Below, one piece after another: positions 1 to 9,379 of a stretch of 64,000 nucleotides of DNA. Position 1 is the stretch's first letter. Each line of letters opens with the position of its first letter. Both the position numbers and the translations under genes were made by a program. Below the pieces are notes generated by a model. That model had not been told where the DNA came from. It searched no databases and saw only the letters and a list, made by a program, of their open reading frames with translations. Source of the DNA: Ulvibacterium sp965248315 (GTDB lineage Bacteria; Bacteroidota; Bacteroidia; Flavobacteriales; Flavobacteriaceae). The stretch spans positions 3,100,001 through 3,164,000 of the forward strand of contig NZ_CBDFIX010000002.1 of NCBI RefSeq assembly GCF_965248315.1, given 5' to 3'.

Positions 1-1
1 A

Positions 2-712
2 GACCCGGTATACCAATCTGATACGGCCACCTATGGAGTAAATTTTTATTTAGGGGCCTTTTCATATCTGGGCAATAATGTAAAAATCGGCAATAACGTA
101 AAAATCTACCCTAACGTCTACATTGGGGACAATGTTACCATTGCGGATAATGTAATCATATTTGCCGGTGCAAAGATTTATTCAGAATCAAGAATTGGAA
201 ATAATTGTGTTGTGCATAGTGGTGTTATTATTGGTGCCGATGGTTTTGGGTTCACTCCTGATAAAAATGGGGAATTCAAAAAAGTTCCCCAAACGGGAAA
301 CGTCATTTTGGAAGACAATGTAGATGTAGGAGCAGGAACCACTATTGACCGTGCCACTCTGGGATCTACCATTCTGCGACGTGGCGTAAAATTGGATAAT
401 CAGATACAAATTGCGCATAACGTAGAAATTGGGGAGCATACCGTTATTGCCGCACAGACCGGTATTGCAGGTTCGGCCAAAATTGGCAAGCGCTGTATGA
501 TCGGCGGACAGGTCGGCATTGTAGGGCATATCACCATTGGGGATAATGTAAAAATACAAGCGCAGTCCGGGATAGGGAGAAACGTAAAGGACAACGAAGT
601 ATTACAAGGTTCCCCCGCCTTAAATTATGGGGATTACAACAAATCCTACGTACACTTTAAAAATTTGCCTAGAATAGTAAATAGAATCGACCAATTGGAA
701 AAAAGAGATTGA
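2..712 (+). CDS. lpxD: UDP-3-O-(3-hydroxyacyl)glucosamine N-acyltransferase, 5' end cut by window
   Basis: LpxD adds the second (N-linked) hydroxyacyl chain in lipid A synthesis, in the cytoplasm. The reading frame is open from the first base, so the N-terminal part lies outside the window; the first internal ATG (212) is not the start. Hexapeptide repeats (I/V-G-x-x followed by small and aliphatic residues) run through the visible part, giving a left-handed beta helix. The LpxD signature IGADGFGF is present, as is the catalytic-type His in QIQIAHN. The stop overlaps the TTG start of lpxC-fabZ by four bases (TTGA). A second LpxD-like gene lies 2.8 kb downstream; this copy has the more typical sequence. 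Confidence 0.93.
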   Translation, partial: DPVYQSDTATYGVNFYLGAFSYLGNNVKIGNNVKIYPNVYIGDNVTIADNVIIFAGAKIYSESRIGNNCVVHSGVIIGADGFGFTPDKNGEFKKVPQTGNVILEDNVDVGAGTTIDRATLGSTILRRGVKLDNQIQIAHNVEIGEHTVIAAQTGIAGSAKIGKRCMIGGQVGIVGHITIGDNVKIQAQSGIGRNVKDNEVLQGSPALNYGDYNKSYVHFKNLPRIVNRIDQLEKRD

Positions 713-2121
713 CGGTGATCAAAACAGACCAAAAACAGCGGACCATTAAAAAGGAGGTAACCCTTACAGGCGTGGGGCTACATACCGGTGAGAATGTTAC
801 ACTTAAGTTCTTGCCTGCCGCGGAAAATCATGGATATGCATTTAAACGCGTTGACCTTGAAGGCGAACCAATTATAGAGGCTGATGCAAATTATGTCGTA
901 AATACCCAAAGGGGTACCAATCTAGAAAAACGAGGGGTCAAGATTCAGACCTCGGAACATGTCCTTGCGGCACTTGTGGGGATGGAGATCGATAATGTTT
1001 TGATCGAACTGGATTCTCCCGAACCTCCCATAATGGACGGCTCTTCAAAATTCTTTGTGGAAGCTTTGGAAAAGGCCGGAATTGTGGAACAGGAAGCTGA
1101 CCGTGAAGAATATATAGTAAAGGATGTTATTTCCTATAAGGATGAGGCCACAGGAAGCGAAATTACCGTAATTCCTGCCGAGAGCTACAAAGTTACCGCC
1201 ATGGTAGATTTTGGGACTAAAGTTTTAGGCACACAAAATGCCACCTTGGAGGATATCTCCGATTTCAAGACCGAGGTAGCGGATGCAAGAACCTTTAGTT
1301 TTCTTCATGAATTGGAGATGCTTTTGGAAAATGGTCTTATTAAGGGTGGCGATCTTAACAATGCCATTGTTTATGTGGACAAGGAAATTTCCGAAGAGAC
1401 TATGAAACGCTTGGAAAAAGCCTTTAATAAGGAAAAGCTGTCCGTAAAGCCAAACGGTATTTTAGATAATCTTACGTTGCATCAGCCCAATGAGGCGGCA
1501 CGGCATAAATTATTGGACGTAGTCGGTGATTTGGCATTGACAGGTACAAGAATACGTGGAAAAGTAATTGCCAACAAACCTGGGCATTATGTTAACACAC
1601 AATTTGCCAAGAAACTGGCGAAACTTATAAAACTTGAAAAACGGAATAATGTTCCTCAATATGATTTGAATAAGCCTCCCTTAATGGACATTCATCAAAT
1701 CATGGCCATGCTTCCCCATAGGCCACCATTTCTTTTGATAGATAGGATTTTGGAGCTATCGGACAAGCATGTTGTGGGCATGAAAAATGTGACCATGAAC
1801 GAACCATTTTTTGTTGGGCATTTTCCTGGGGCACCGGTTATGCCAGGAGTCTTACAAGTAGAAGCCATGGCCCAAACCGGTGGAATTCTAGTACTCAGCA
1901 CCGTTCCGGATCCTGAGAACTATCTGACCCTTTTTATGAAGATAGACAAGGTAAAGTTCAAACAACAGGTCGTTCCCGGAGATACCTTGATTTTTAAATG
2001 TGACCTCATTTCCCCCATACGTCGGGGAATCTGTCATATGCAAGCTTATGCCTACGCAAATAACAAACTGGTTTCCGAAGCTGAGATGATGGCTCAAATT
2101 GTTAAAAGAAAGGAAGAATGA
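709..2121 (+). CDS. lpxC-fabZ: Bifunctional UDP-3-O-acyl-GlcNAc deacetylase / 3-hydroxyacyl-ACP dehydratase
   Basis: This is a fusion of LpxC, the committed Zn-dependent deacetylase of lipid A synthesis, with FabZ, which dehydrates 3-hydroxyacyl-ACP in fatty acid elongation. Residues about 10-312 are LpxC, with zinc ligands visible as H84 (SEHVLAAL), H266 and D270 (HKLLDVVGD) and the acid/base H293. Residues about 325-470 are a hotdog FabZ domain with the catalytic H371 (VGHFPG) and E385. The fusion is standard in Bacteroidota and couples two users of the same hydroxyacyl-ACP pool. The start is TTG, inside a TTGA overlap with lpxD; the end overlaps lpxA by ATGA, so translation is probably coupled. 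Confidence 0.97.
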   Translation: MTVIKTDQKQRTIKKEVTLTGVGLHTGENVTLKFLPAAENHGYAFKRVDLEGEPIIEADANYVVNTQRGTNLEKRGVKIQTSEHVLAALVGMEIDNVLIELDSPEPPIMDGSSKFFVEALEKAGIVEQEADREEYIVKDVISYKDEATGSEITVIPAESYKVTAMVDFGTKVLGTQNATLEDISDFKTEVADARTFSFLHELEMLLENGLIKGGDLNNAIVYVDKEISEETMKRLEKAFNKEKLSVKPNGILDNLTLHQPNEAARHKLLDVVGDLALTGTRIRGKVIANKPGHYVNTQFAKKLAKLIKLEKRNNVPQYDLNKPPLMDIHQIMAMLPHRPPFLLIDRILELSDKHVVGMKNVTMNEPFFVGHFPGAPVMPGVLQVEAMAQTGGILVLSTVPDPENYLTLFMKIDKVKFKQQVVPGDTLIFKCDLISPIRRGICHMQAYAYANNKLVSEAEMMAQIVKRKEE

Positions 2122-2903
2122 ACCAACCGCTGGCATATATTCATCCTGGCGCAAAGATTGCCAAGAACGTAGTTGTAGAGCCCTTTGCCACTATTCATAA
2201 TAATGTCACTATTGGAGATGGGACCTGGATCGGGTCCAATGTAACCATTATGGAAGGTGCCAGGATAGGAAAGAATTGCAATATATTTCCAGGAGCGGTA
2301 ATATCCGCTCCTCCCCAAGATTTGAAGTACGAGGGAGAAGAGACTACGGTGGTCGTAGGGAACAATACCACAATTAGGGAATGTGCTACCATCCATAAGG
2401 GGACCTCGGATAGGAACAAAACGGTCATTGGCAAAAACTGTCTTATAATGGCCTACTGCCATGTGGCCCATGATTGTTTGATAGGAAATAACTGTATTTT
2501 TTCCAATAATTCAACATTGGCCGGACATGTTACCATAGGCGATAATGTAACCTTGGCGGGTTTGGTAGCCGTAAATCAGTTTGTTGCCATTGGAAATCAC
2601 GCTTTTGTAACAGGAGGCTCTCTGGTCCGTAAAGATGTACCACCCTATGTTAAGGCCGCAAGGGAACCGCTTTCCTATGTAGGTATAAATTCCATAGGTT
2701 TGAGACGTAGGGGATATCAAGCTGAAAAAATAAAGGAAATACAGAATATATATCGTATTCTTTATCAAAAGAATTACAATAACTCGCAGGCCGTTCAGAT
2801 CATCGAAGCAGAAATGGAGGCAACCCCGGAAAGGGATGAAATACTTCAGTTTATCCGAGACTCTCAACGTGGCATCATGAAAGGCTACTTCAGCACAAAT
2901 TAA
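2118..2903 (+). CDS. lpxA: Acyl-ACP--UDP-N-acetylglucosamine O-acyltransferase
   Basis: LpxA performs the first step of lipid A synthesis, O-acylation of UDP-GlcNAc by a hydroxyacyl-ACP. The 261-residue length is normal. Hexapeptide repeats fill about residues 5-190, followed by an alpha-helical C-terminal domain. The catalytic His is H118 in the conserved CHVAHDC motif. It overlaps the end of lpxC-fabZ by four bases and is followed seven bases later by efp, so it belongs to the same operon. Confidence 0.97.
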   Translation: MNQPLAYIHPGAKIAKNVVVEPFATIHNNVTIGDGTWIGSNVTIMEGARIGKNCNIFPGAVISAPPQDLKYEGEETTVVVGNNTTIRECATIHKGTSDRNKTVIGKNCLIMAYCHVAHDCLIGNNCIFSNNSTLAGHVTIGDNVTLAGLVAVNQFVAIGNHAFVTGGSLVRKDVPPYVKAAREPLSYVGINSIGLRRRGYQAEKIKEIQNIYRILYQKNYNNSQAVQIIEAEMEATPERDEILQFIRDSQRGIMKGYFSTN

Positions 2904-2909
2904 ATTACT

Positions 2910-3476
2910 ATGGCATCAACGTCCGATATAAGAAAAGGATTATGTATCCGATACAATAACGATATTTACAAGATAATCGAATTTTTGCACGTAAAACCCG
3001 GTAAAGGACCTGCATTCGTTAGAACCAAACTAAAAAGCGTAACCACGGGAAAGGTAGTGGACAACACTTTTTCCGCAGGCCATAAAATAGAGGATGTACG
3101 TGTGGAAACACGGTCTTATCAGTATTTGTATTCGGAAGGGGAAACCTACCATTTTATGAATACAGATGATTACAATCAAATTACACTTCAGGAAAGCACC
3201 TTGGATGCTCCCGGACTGCTTAAAGAAGGGGAAGTGGTAACCATATTGTTCAATACCGAGGATAGCATGCCCTTGTCAGTAGATATGCCGGCCAGTGTTA
3301 TCTTGGAGGTTACCCATGCAGAACCTGGGGTTAAGGGCAATACGGCTACCAATGCAACGAAACCTGCCACTGTGGAAACCGGAGCTCGAGTAAACGTTCC
3401 ACTTTTTATCAACGAAGGGGATAAAATAAAGATTGATACTGAGAAAGGAAATTATATGGAGCGGGTAAAAGAATAG
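2910..3476 (+). CDS. efp: Elongation factor P
   Basis: EF-P relieves ribosome stalling at polyproline stretches. The 188-residue length and three-domain layout match the family. The loop HVKPGKGPAF carries Lys32 at the position that is modified in many EF-P proteins; I cannot tell from this window whether a modifying enzyme exists. Start is ATG, six bases after the lpxA stop, so it is likely co-transcribed with the lipid A genes, an arrangement common in this family of bacteria. Confidence 0.97.
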   Translation: MASTSDIRKGLCIRYNNDIYKIIEFLHVKPGKGPAFVRTKLKSVTTGKVVDNTFSAGHKIEDVRVETRSYQYLYSEGETYHFMNTDDYNQITLQESTLDAPGLLKEGEVVTILFNTEDSMPLSVDMPASVILEVTHAEPGVKGNTATNATKPATVETGARVNVPLFINEGDKIKIDTEKGNYMERVKE

Positions 3477-3529
3477 GATTTTCTCGGATGTTACCATAAG
3501 ATTTAAAAATTAAACTTGAACATTTTTAG

Positions 3530-4462
3530 TTGAAATTCCCCACGACATATTCGCTCAAGCAGATTGCCGCCATTATTGGAAGCGCATATGTAGGGCCCGA
3601 AGATTTTCCGGTATTGGGCATGAATGAAATTCATGTTGTACAACCCGGTGACCTAGTTTTTGTAGACCATCCCAAGTACTATGATAAAGCCTTAAATTGT
3701 AAGGCTACCATCATACTGATCAACAAGGAAGTAGAATGCCCGGAAGGTAAGGCGCTTTTAATTTCAGATGATCCATTTCGAGATTTCAACGTACTTACTC
3801 AATTTTTTACAGCGTTTGAAAAATCTCTGAGCTCCATTTCACCGACCTCAAAGATTGGGGAGGACACCATTGTACAGCCCAACGTGTTCATTGGTAATAA
3901 CGTTAAGATCGGTAAGGGATGTATTATCCATTCCAATGTTTCCATATATGACAATTGTGTTATTGGAGATAATGTTATAATACATGCAGGAGCGGTTTTA
4001 GGTTCGGATGCATTTTATTATAAGAAAAGACCTGAGCGTTTGGACAAGTTAATATCTTGCGGTAGGGTTGTTCTGGAAGATGACGTGGAAATTGGGGCAC
4101 TTTGTTCCATTGACAAAGGGGTTACGGGAGATACAACGATAAGGAAAGGCACAAAGCTAGACAATCAAGTGCAGGTAGGCCACGATACGGTTATTGGTGA
4201 ACGGTGTCAAATAGCTTCCCAAACCGGGATAGCGGGGTGCGTAATTATCGAAGATGAAGTTACCCTTTGGGGGCAGGTAGGTATAAGTAGTGCAGTTACC
4301 ATTGGTAAAAAAGCCGTAATCATGGCGCAATCGGGAGTTAGTAAATCGCTACCCGGAGGGAAGAGCTACTTTGGTACTCCTGTTGATGAGTCCAGGGAAA
4401 AATTGAAGCAATTGGTCCACTTGAAACAAATCCCGGAAATTCTCAAGAAATTAGACGAATAA
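3530..4462 (+). CDS. LpxD-like N-acyltransferase paralogue
   Basis: A second LpxD-type protein of 310 residues. It has an N-terminal uridine-binding-like domain (about 1-95), hexapeptide repeats (about 105-275) and a short helical C-terminus. The catalytic-type His sits in QVQVGHD, aligned with QIQIAHN of the upstream lpxD. The usual ADGFGF signature is altered to SDAFYY, so its acyl or nucleotide specificity may differ. The start is TTG (3530); no ATG lies close upstream in frame. It follows efp by 53 bases. The family assignment is firm; the role as a second lipid A acyltransferase versus another sugar acyltransferase is inference. Confidence 0.85.
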   Translation: MKFPTTYSLKQIAAIIGSAYVGPEDFPVLGMNEIHVVQPGDLVFVDHPKYYDKALNCKATIILINKEVECPEGKALLISDDPFRDFNVLTQFFTAFEKSLSSISPTSKIGEDTIVQPNVFIGNNVKIGKGCIIHSNVSIYDNCVIGDNVIIHAGAVLGSDAFYYKKRPERLDKLISCGRVVLEDDVEIGALCSIDKGVTGDTTIRKGTKLDNQVQVGHDTVIGERCQIASQTGIAGCVIIEDEVTLWGQVGISSAVTIGKKAVIMAQSGVSKSLPGGKSYFGTPVDESREKLKQLVHLKQIPEILKKLDE

Positions 4463-4499
4463 TAAACCATTTAACCCTGCAAGTTTAGCTACAAACTTA

Positions 4500-4507
4500 T
4501 ATTTTTG
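4500..4507 (+). promoter_or_regulatory. Putative TAnnTTTG promoter box for sucD
   Basis: TATTTTTG matches the Bacteroidota -7 element TAnnTTTG and lies 25 bases before the sucD ATG in the only gap of this stretch. I see no convincing -33 TTG partner at standard spacing. Confidence 0.4.
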
Positions 4508-4532
4508 TGCAGCCTAAATTAAATAAGACAAT

Positions 4533-5405
4533 ATGAGTGTTCTAGTCAACAAAGATTCCAAGATTATAGTTCAAGGCTTCACAGGAAGTGAAGGTACTTT
4601 CCATGCCGAACAAATGATAGCATATGGTACCAATGTAGTTGGAGGTGTAACTCCAGGCAAAGGTGGACAGGAGCATTTGGGGAAACCCGTTTTTAATACG
4701 GTAGAAGAGGCCGTTGAAAAAGTAGGTGCTGACACGACCATAATTTTTGTTCCGCCTGCTTTTGCAGCTGATGCCATAATGGAGGCAGCCAACGCTGGAA
4801 TAAAAGTAATCATTACGATTACCGAAGGAATTCCTGTTGCGGATATGGTCAAGGCCAATAACTACTTAAAGAACAAGGATTGTCGATTGATAGGCCCCAA
4901 TTGCCCTGGAGTGATAACTCCTGAAGAAGCCAAAGTGGGAATAATGCCTGGTTTTGTTTTTAAGAAAGGAAAAGTGGGAATTGTATCAAAATCAGGAACT
5001 CTTACTTATGAAGCTGCCGATCAAGTGGTTCGTCAAGGATTGGGGATTACCACGGCAATAGGAATAGGAGGCGACCCCATAATAGGCACAACTACAAAGG
5101 AAGCCGTAGAACTCTTAATAAATGACCCGGAAACAGAATGTGTGGTCATGATAGGTGAAATTGGGGGACAGTTGGAAGCTGACGCCGCCAAATGGTATCA
5201 GGAAAGTGGAAGCAAAAAACCTATCATCGGGTTTATTGCCGGTGAGACCGCTCCAGCGGGAAGGACCATGGGACATGCGGGTGCTATCGTAGGAGGAAGT
5301 GATGATACCGCCCAAGCAAAAAAACGTATTATGAAGGAGTGTGGTATCCATGTGGTCGATTCCCCAGCGGAAATAGGAAAAAAAGTAAAGCAAGTAATGG
5401 CTTAA
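4533..5405 (+). CDS. sucD: Succinyl-CoA synthetase alpha subunit
   Basis: The alpha subunit of succinate-CoA ligase converts succinyl-CoA to succinate with substrate-level NTP formation in the TCA cycle. The 290-residue length is standard. An N-terminal Rossmann CoA-binding domain (about 1-125) and a C-terminal ligase domain are seen, with the phosphorylated His at H248 in the signature GRTMGHAGAIVGG. The beta subunit (sucC) is not adjacent, which is usual in flavobacteria. An intrinsic terminator follows about 40 bases after the stop, so it ends its transcription unit. Confidence 0.97.
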   Translation: MSVLVNKDSKIIVQGFTGSEGTFHAEQMIAYGTNVVGGVTPGKGGQEHLGKPVFNTVEEAVEKVGADTTIIFVPPAFAADAIMEAANAGIKVIITITEGIPVADMVKANNYLKNKDCRLIGPNCPGVITPEEAKVGIMPGFVFKKGKVGIVSKSGTLTYEAADQVVRQGLGITTAIGIGGDPIIGTTTKEAVELLINDPETECVVMIGEIGGQLEADAAKWYQESGSKKPIIGFIAGETAPAGRTMGHAGAIVGGSDDTAQAKKRIMKECGIHVVDSPAEIGKKVKQVMA

Positions 5406-5445
5406 CCGCCTTTCCTAAAAAACCTATAAATCGGTGTTAAGATAA

Positions 5446-5478
5446 GTCCCGTCATTATGGTATGAGCGGGATTTTTTT
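5446..5478 (+). terminator. Intrinsic terminator after sucD
   Basis: GTCCCGTCAT pairs with ATGAGCGGGA (one bulged base) around a short loop and is followed by a run of seven T. It sits between sucD and fabG. Confidence 0.75.
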
Positions 5479-5500
5479 CACCTTTATGTGAAACATGCCT

Positions 5501-5508
5501 TATATTTG
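5501..5508 (+). promoter_or_regulatory. Putative TAnnTTTG promoter box for fabG
   Basis: TATATTTG is an exact match to TAnnTTTG, 28 bases before the fabG ATG and just downstream of the sucD terminator, which is where a new promoter is expected. Confidence 0.55.
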
Positions 5509-5536
5509 AAGAACATCGCAACAAATAAGAGATCGG

Positions 5537-6283
5537 ATGAAACTTTTAGAAGGAAAAAATGTAATTATTACAGGTGCAAGTAGGGGTATTGGCACGGGTA
5601 TCGCAAGAGTGTTTGCGGATCATGGGGCCAATGTAGCATTTACCTTTAGTTCTAGTGAGGCGCCTGCCTTGGAGTTGGAAAAGGAATTAGCGGAAAAGGG
5701 AGTAAAAGCCAAGGCATATAAAAGCAATGCGGCCAGTTTTACGGAGTCCGAAGCTTTGGTTGCCCAAGTTTTGGAGGATTTTGGAGGAATAGATGTTTTA
5801 ATAAACAATGCGGGAATTACTAAAGATAATCTCCTGATGCGTATGGGAGAGGCGGATTTTGATGACGTGATCCAAATCAACTTGAAGTCGGTTTTTAATA
5901 TGACAAAAGCAGTGCAACGAACTCTTTTGAAACAGCGAAAGGGATCCATAATAAATATGAGTAGCGTAGTGGGCGTAAAGGGAAATGCCGGTCAGGCCAA
6001 TTATGCGGCCTCAAAAGCAGGGATAATCGGCTTTACCAAATCCATTGCCCTGGAACTAGGTTCAAGAAATATTCGTTGCAATGCCATTGCTCCGGGGTTT
6101 ATAGAAACGGAGATGACAGAAAAACTGGACGAAAAAGTAGTGCAAGGTTGGAGAGAGGGTATTCCATTAAAAAGAGGAGGGACTCCGGAAGATATTGCCA
6201 ATGCTTGTCTTTTCCTGGCTTCGGATATGTCTTCTTACATCACCGGACATGTCCTTAACGTAAATGGCGGAATGATGACCTAA
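5537..6283 (+). CDS. fabG: 3-oxoacyl-[acyl-carrier-protein] reductase
   Basis: A short-chain dehydrogenase that reduces 3-oxoacyl-ACP with NADPH in fatty acid elongation. The cofactor loop GASRGIG (residues 13-19), N115, the catalytic Ser in NMSS (142/143) and the Y156-x3-K160 pair are all present, and the length of 248 is typical. The ending GHVLNVNGGM is characteristic of FabG within the SDR superfamily. It has its own promoter box and is followed after 36 bases by a VWA membrane protein. Confidence 0.95.
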   Translation: MKLLEGKNVIITGASRGIGTGIARVFADHGANVAFTFSSSEAPALELEKELAEKGVKAKAYKSNAASFTESEALVAQVLEDFGGIDVLINNAGITKDNLLMRMGEADFDDVIQINLKSVFNMTKAVQRTLLKQRKGSIINMSSVVGVKGNAGQANYAASKAGIIGFTKSIALELGSRNIRCNAIAPGFIETEMTEKLDEKVVQGWREGIPLKRGGTPEDIANACLFLASDMSSYITGHVLNVNGGMMT

Positions 6284-6319
6284 AGTGTAAAGGACCTTGC
6301 TTTTTACATTTCGCCCTTA

Positions 6320-8371
6320 ATGCTTATCCTCAATTTTATGGATGCTCAAACAGTACTCTTACTAATAGCTGCCGCTATATTGGCATTGGGCGTAGTACTC
6401 TTTCAGTATCGCTATACATTTAGGGGAAGTAATGGCCTGGATCTTCTACTATCCTCACTAAGATTCATTGCTTTGTTTGGCCTCTTAATACTACTCATAA
6501 ACCCAAAGTTTACCAAGGCGGAATATAGTATTGAAAAGACGGACCTCGTCCTATTGACCGACAATTCGATGTCCATCCAGGCTTCGGCCGATACTTTGGC
6601 ATCCGTAGTGAAAACCATTACCCAAAATGAAGGGATTTTGAAAAGGTTTCAGGTAAAACCCTATAATTTTGGAAATTCATTGACAAGTTCGGATTCACTG
6701 ACCTTTACCGAAACACAAACAGATATTGGTAAGGCCATTTCATCTTTAAAGGATATTTACAATGGTGCTGACCGAAATATGGCCATACTTTTGGCCACTG
6801 ATGGTAACCAGACGAAAGGAGAGGATTATAGTTTTGTCCTCAAAAATGAAAAAGTACCCATTTACCCTATTGTTATTGGGGATACCACACGATATGAGGA
6901 TTTAAGGATCGAACAAGTAAATGCAAATACCTTCGCTTTTTTTAAGAACAAATTTCCAATAGAGCTTTACTTGACGTATGAAGGTCACAAAAGTGTAGAA
7001 TCAACTTTAAAAGTTACCGTAAATGGGAAAACAGTCCATAAGGAAAATGTCGCATTCAATCCATTGGACAACACAAAGACCATAACCGTTTTGCTTACCG
7101 CCGAGACCGTGGGGGCCAAAACAATAGAGATTGGAATAAATCCCCTGGAAAACGAAAAGAATAAAGTTAATAACATAAAGAGCCTCGGAATAGAGGTTAT
7201 AGACGAAAAAACGAATGTAACCATTATTACTGCCAAGGCCCATCCGGATATGGGTACCTTAAAGAAAGCCATTGAAAGTAACGAGCAACGTTCCGTTTCC
7301 ATTAAAAAACCTCAAGTAGCGATTAATGAATTGGAGAATACCGATGTATTTATCCTATATGAGCCCGACCGTTCCTTCCTTCCCATATACAGATATATAC
7401 AACAACGAAAAGCAAATTATTTTACTGTTTGTGGCGCAAATACAGATTGGAACTTCCTAAACGAAATACAGAATAACTATTCAAAAGATGCCTATGGTGA
7501 AGTGGAGGAGATACTTCCAATTTTAAATAAGGGTTTTGGTCTTTTTGATATCTCAGGATTTGTAATAGACAATCTTCCTCCTTTGGAGGGCGAATTGGGA
7601 GAAATACTGATCAGTACTCCCCATGAAATTATATTGGGACAGAGCATTAAAGGAGTTGAGTTGAGTGAACCCTTATTGGCTGTAATATTTAAGGATCAAA
7701 CAAAAGAAGTGGTCCTCTTTGGGGAGAATCTCTGGAAGTGGCGTATGCAGAGTTATCGGGACAATAAGGATTTCACAAACTTCGATGGAATCATTGGTAA
7801 AATCATCTTATATCTTTCATCGAATACTTCCAAAAATAGATTGAATGTCGATTATGAATTAATATACCAAGGGAGCGATGGTGCCAGTATATCGGCCAGG
7901 TATTTTGATGAGGGCTTTGAATTGGATCGGAATGCCAATTTAATCCTAAAAATTCAAGGGAAGGAAAACAACATCGTCAAGGAAATTCCAATGTTGCTAA
8001 AGGATAGTTTTTATCAGGCAGATTTAGGCGACCTTCCTTCCGGAGATTATACATTTACCGTATTGGTAACCGATGAGAACCTTTCTTCCTCGGGAACCTT
8101 TACCATTTTGGATTTCAATGTTGAACAGCAATTTCTTTCCAGTGACCATAAGAAATTGAATCGGTTGGCCATGGATAGCAAGGGTAGGCTGTTTTTTCCC
8201 TCCAATTCGGACTCTTTGGTTCAAGAACTTGTGGAAGATCCCCGTTTTTCCCCGGTTCAAAAGAGCAAGGAAAATGTTGTATCTTTAATCGATTTTAGGA
8301 TACTCCTAATGATAATAGCTACTGCACTTTCTGTGGAATGGTTTATCAGAAAATATAACGGACTAATTTAA
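6320..8371 (+). CDS. Membrane-anchored VWA-domain protein
   Basis: A 683-residue protein with two N-terminal membrane helices (about 8-29 and 47-61), a von Willebrand A-type domain and one C-terminal helix close to the end. The metal-binding DxSxS site is complete as D81-N-S83-M-S85 with a later T160-D161-G, so the domain should bind a divalent cation and a partner. The large remainder is predicted extracytoplasmic beta-rich sequence. The layout resembles BatA-like and the N-terminally membrane-bound VWA proteins of Bacteroidota and Planctomycetes. An in-frame ATG at 6338 is an alternative start. Its function is unknown; the SPFH gene begins 11 bases later and is probably co-expressed. Confidence 0.75.
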   Translation: MLILNFMDAQTVLLLIAAAILALGVVLFQYRYTFRGSNGLDLLLSSLRFIALFGLLILLINPKFTKAEYSIEKTDLVLLTDNSMSIQASADTLASVVKTITQNEGILKRFQVKPYNFGNSLTSSDSLTFTETQTDIGKAISSLKDIYNGADRNMAILLATDGNQTKGEDYSFVLKNEKVPIYPIVIGDTTRYEDLRIEQVNANTFAFFKNKFPIELYLTYEGHKSVESTLKVTVNGKTVHKENVAFNPLDNTKTITVLLTAETVGAKTIEIGINPLENEKNKVNNIKSLGIEVIDEKTNVTIITAKAHPDMGTLKKAIESNEQRSVSIKKPQVAINELENTDVFILYEPDRSFLPIYRYIQQRKANYFTVCGANTDWNFLNEIQNNYSKDAYGEVEEILPILNKGFGLFDISGFVIDNLPPLEGELGEILISTPHEIILGQSIKGVELSEPLLAVIFKDQTKEVVLFGENLWKWRMQSYRDNKDFTNFDGIIGKIILYLSSNTSKNRLNVDYELIYQGSDGASISARYFDEGFELDRNANLILKIQGKENNIVKEIPMLLKDSFYQADLGDLPSGDYTFTVLVTDENLSSSGTFTILDFNVEQQFLSSDHKKLNRLAMDSKGRLFFPSNSDSLVQELVEDPRFSPVQKSKENVVSLIDFRILLMIIATALSVEWFIRKYNGLI

Positions 8372-8382
8372 CACAAATAACT

Positions 8383-9198
8383 ATGGATAGATTACCAAAA
8401 ATAGCGGTACCAGTAATTTTTGGGTTCATCGTACTCTTTTTACTATTTTCCAATGCTTTCGTTAATATTGGGGCTGGTGAGGCAGGGGTACTATGGAAAC
8501 GGTTTGCGGGCGGTGTTGTTACGGACGAACCCCCGTTGGGTGAAGGATTTCACATTGTAGCACCTTGGAATAAGGTATATATTTATGAAGTAAGGAGGCA
8601 GGAAATTTTCGAAAAAATGAAAGTTCTTTCCTCGAACGGATTGGATATTCAACTGGATGCTTCCGCATGGTATATGCCAAAAGCGGAAGAATTAGGAAAG
8701 CTCCATCAAAAGATAGGGGATAGTTATTTGGATCGTATTCTTTTGCCCACTATCCGATCGGCCGCCAGGTCTGTAGTGGGAAGGTATACCCCGGAGCAAT
8801 TGTACTCTAGTAAACGAGATGCCATTCAACAGGAGATTTTTGAGGAAACCAAGAAAATAGTTGACAATCAATATATCATCTTGGATGAAATTTTAGTAAG
8901 GGACGTAACACTTCCGCCAACGATCAAGGAAGCAATTGAGCGAAAGCTAAAGCAGGAACAAGAGTCTTTGGAATATGAGTTTCGGTTGGAAAAAGCCGAA
9001 AAGGAGGCACAGCGTCAACGCATAGAAGCACAAGGTAAGGCAGATGCCAACAGAATATTGAGTGCTTCCCTAACAGATAAAATACTTCAGGACAAGGGCA
9101 TTGAGGCAACTTTGCAACTGTCCCAATCTCCAAATGCTAAAGTGGTAGTGGTCGGTTCTAGTGGCGATGGCCTTCCCTTAATATTGGGCAATAATTAA
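8383..9198 (+). CDS. Prohibitin-family (SPFH) membrane protein
   Basis: A single N-terminal membrane helix (about 7-26) is followed by an SPFH/band 7 domain (about 28-200) and a charged coiled coil rich in K, E and Q (about 195-235). The order and the 271-residue length match bacterial prohibitins, which form membrane rings linked to protease control or membrane microdomains. It lies 11 bases after the VWA protein gene, suggesting a joint membrane assembly; that link is inference. Confidence 0.88.
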   Translation: MDRLPKIAVPVIFGFIVLFLLFSNAFVNIGAGEAGVLWKRFAGGVVTDEPPLGEGFHIVAPWNKVYIYEVRRQEIFEKMKVLSSNGLDIQLDASAWYMPKAEELGKLHQKIGDSYLDRILLPTIRSAARSVVGRYTPEQLYSSKRDAIQQEIFEETKKIVDNQYIILDEILVRDVTLPPTIKEAIERKLKQEQESLEYEFRLEKAEKEAQRQRIEAQGKADANRILSASLTDKILQDKGIEATLQLSQSPNAKVVVVGSSGDGLPLILGNN

Positions 9199-9325
9199 TG
9201 TGTTGTATTGCGAATGAACCCGTAAATCGGATTTCCTTAAGAGCAGATCGGATATTGGTTTATCCTACGATTATGCGATTTAAATTTTTGTCGAATCAAA
9301 ATAAGTTTTATTTTTACGCCTTGAA

Positions 9326-9379
9326 ATGAGAAATACTGCTACACATCACCATTTTTATACTTGCTCTCAAGCGAGGTAG
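9326..9379 (+). CDS. hisL: Histidine operon leader peptide
   Basis: A 17-codon ORF that translates to MRNTATHHHFYTCSQAR. Three consecutive His codons (9344-9352) are what a histidine attenuator uses to sense charged tRNA-His. The end of the ORF (9367-9377) can pair with the left arm of the terminator at 9412, and a ribosome reaching the stop codon at 9377 would cover that segment. It starts with ATG about 170 bases before hisG. Sequence, position and structure all agree; only expression is untested. Confidence 0.85.
   Translation: MRNTATHHHFYTCSQAR

Noticed and set aside
188..559. Long antisense frames over lpxD, lpxA, hisB, GH3 and other genes
   Set aside because: They lie opposite well-supported genes, lack starts and family features, and follow from codon bias of the sense strand.
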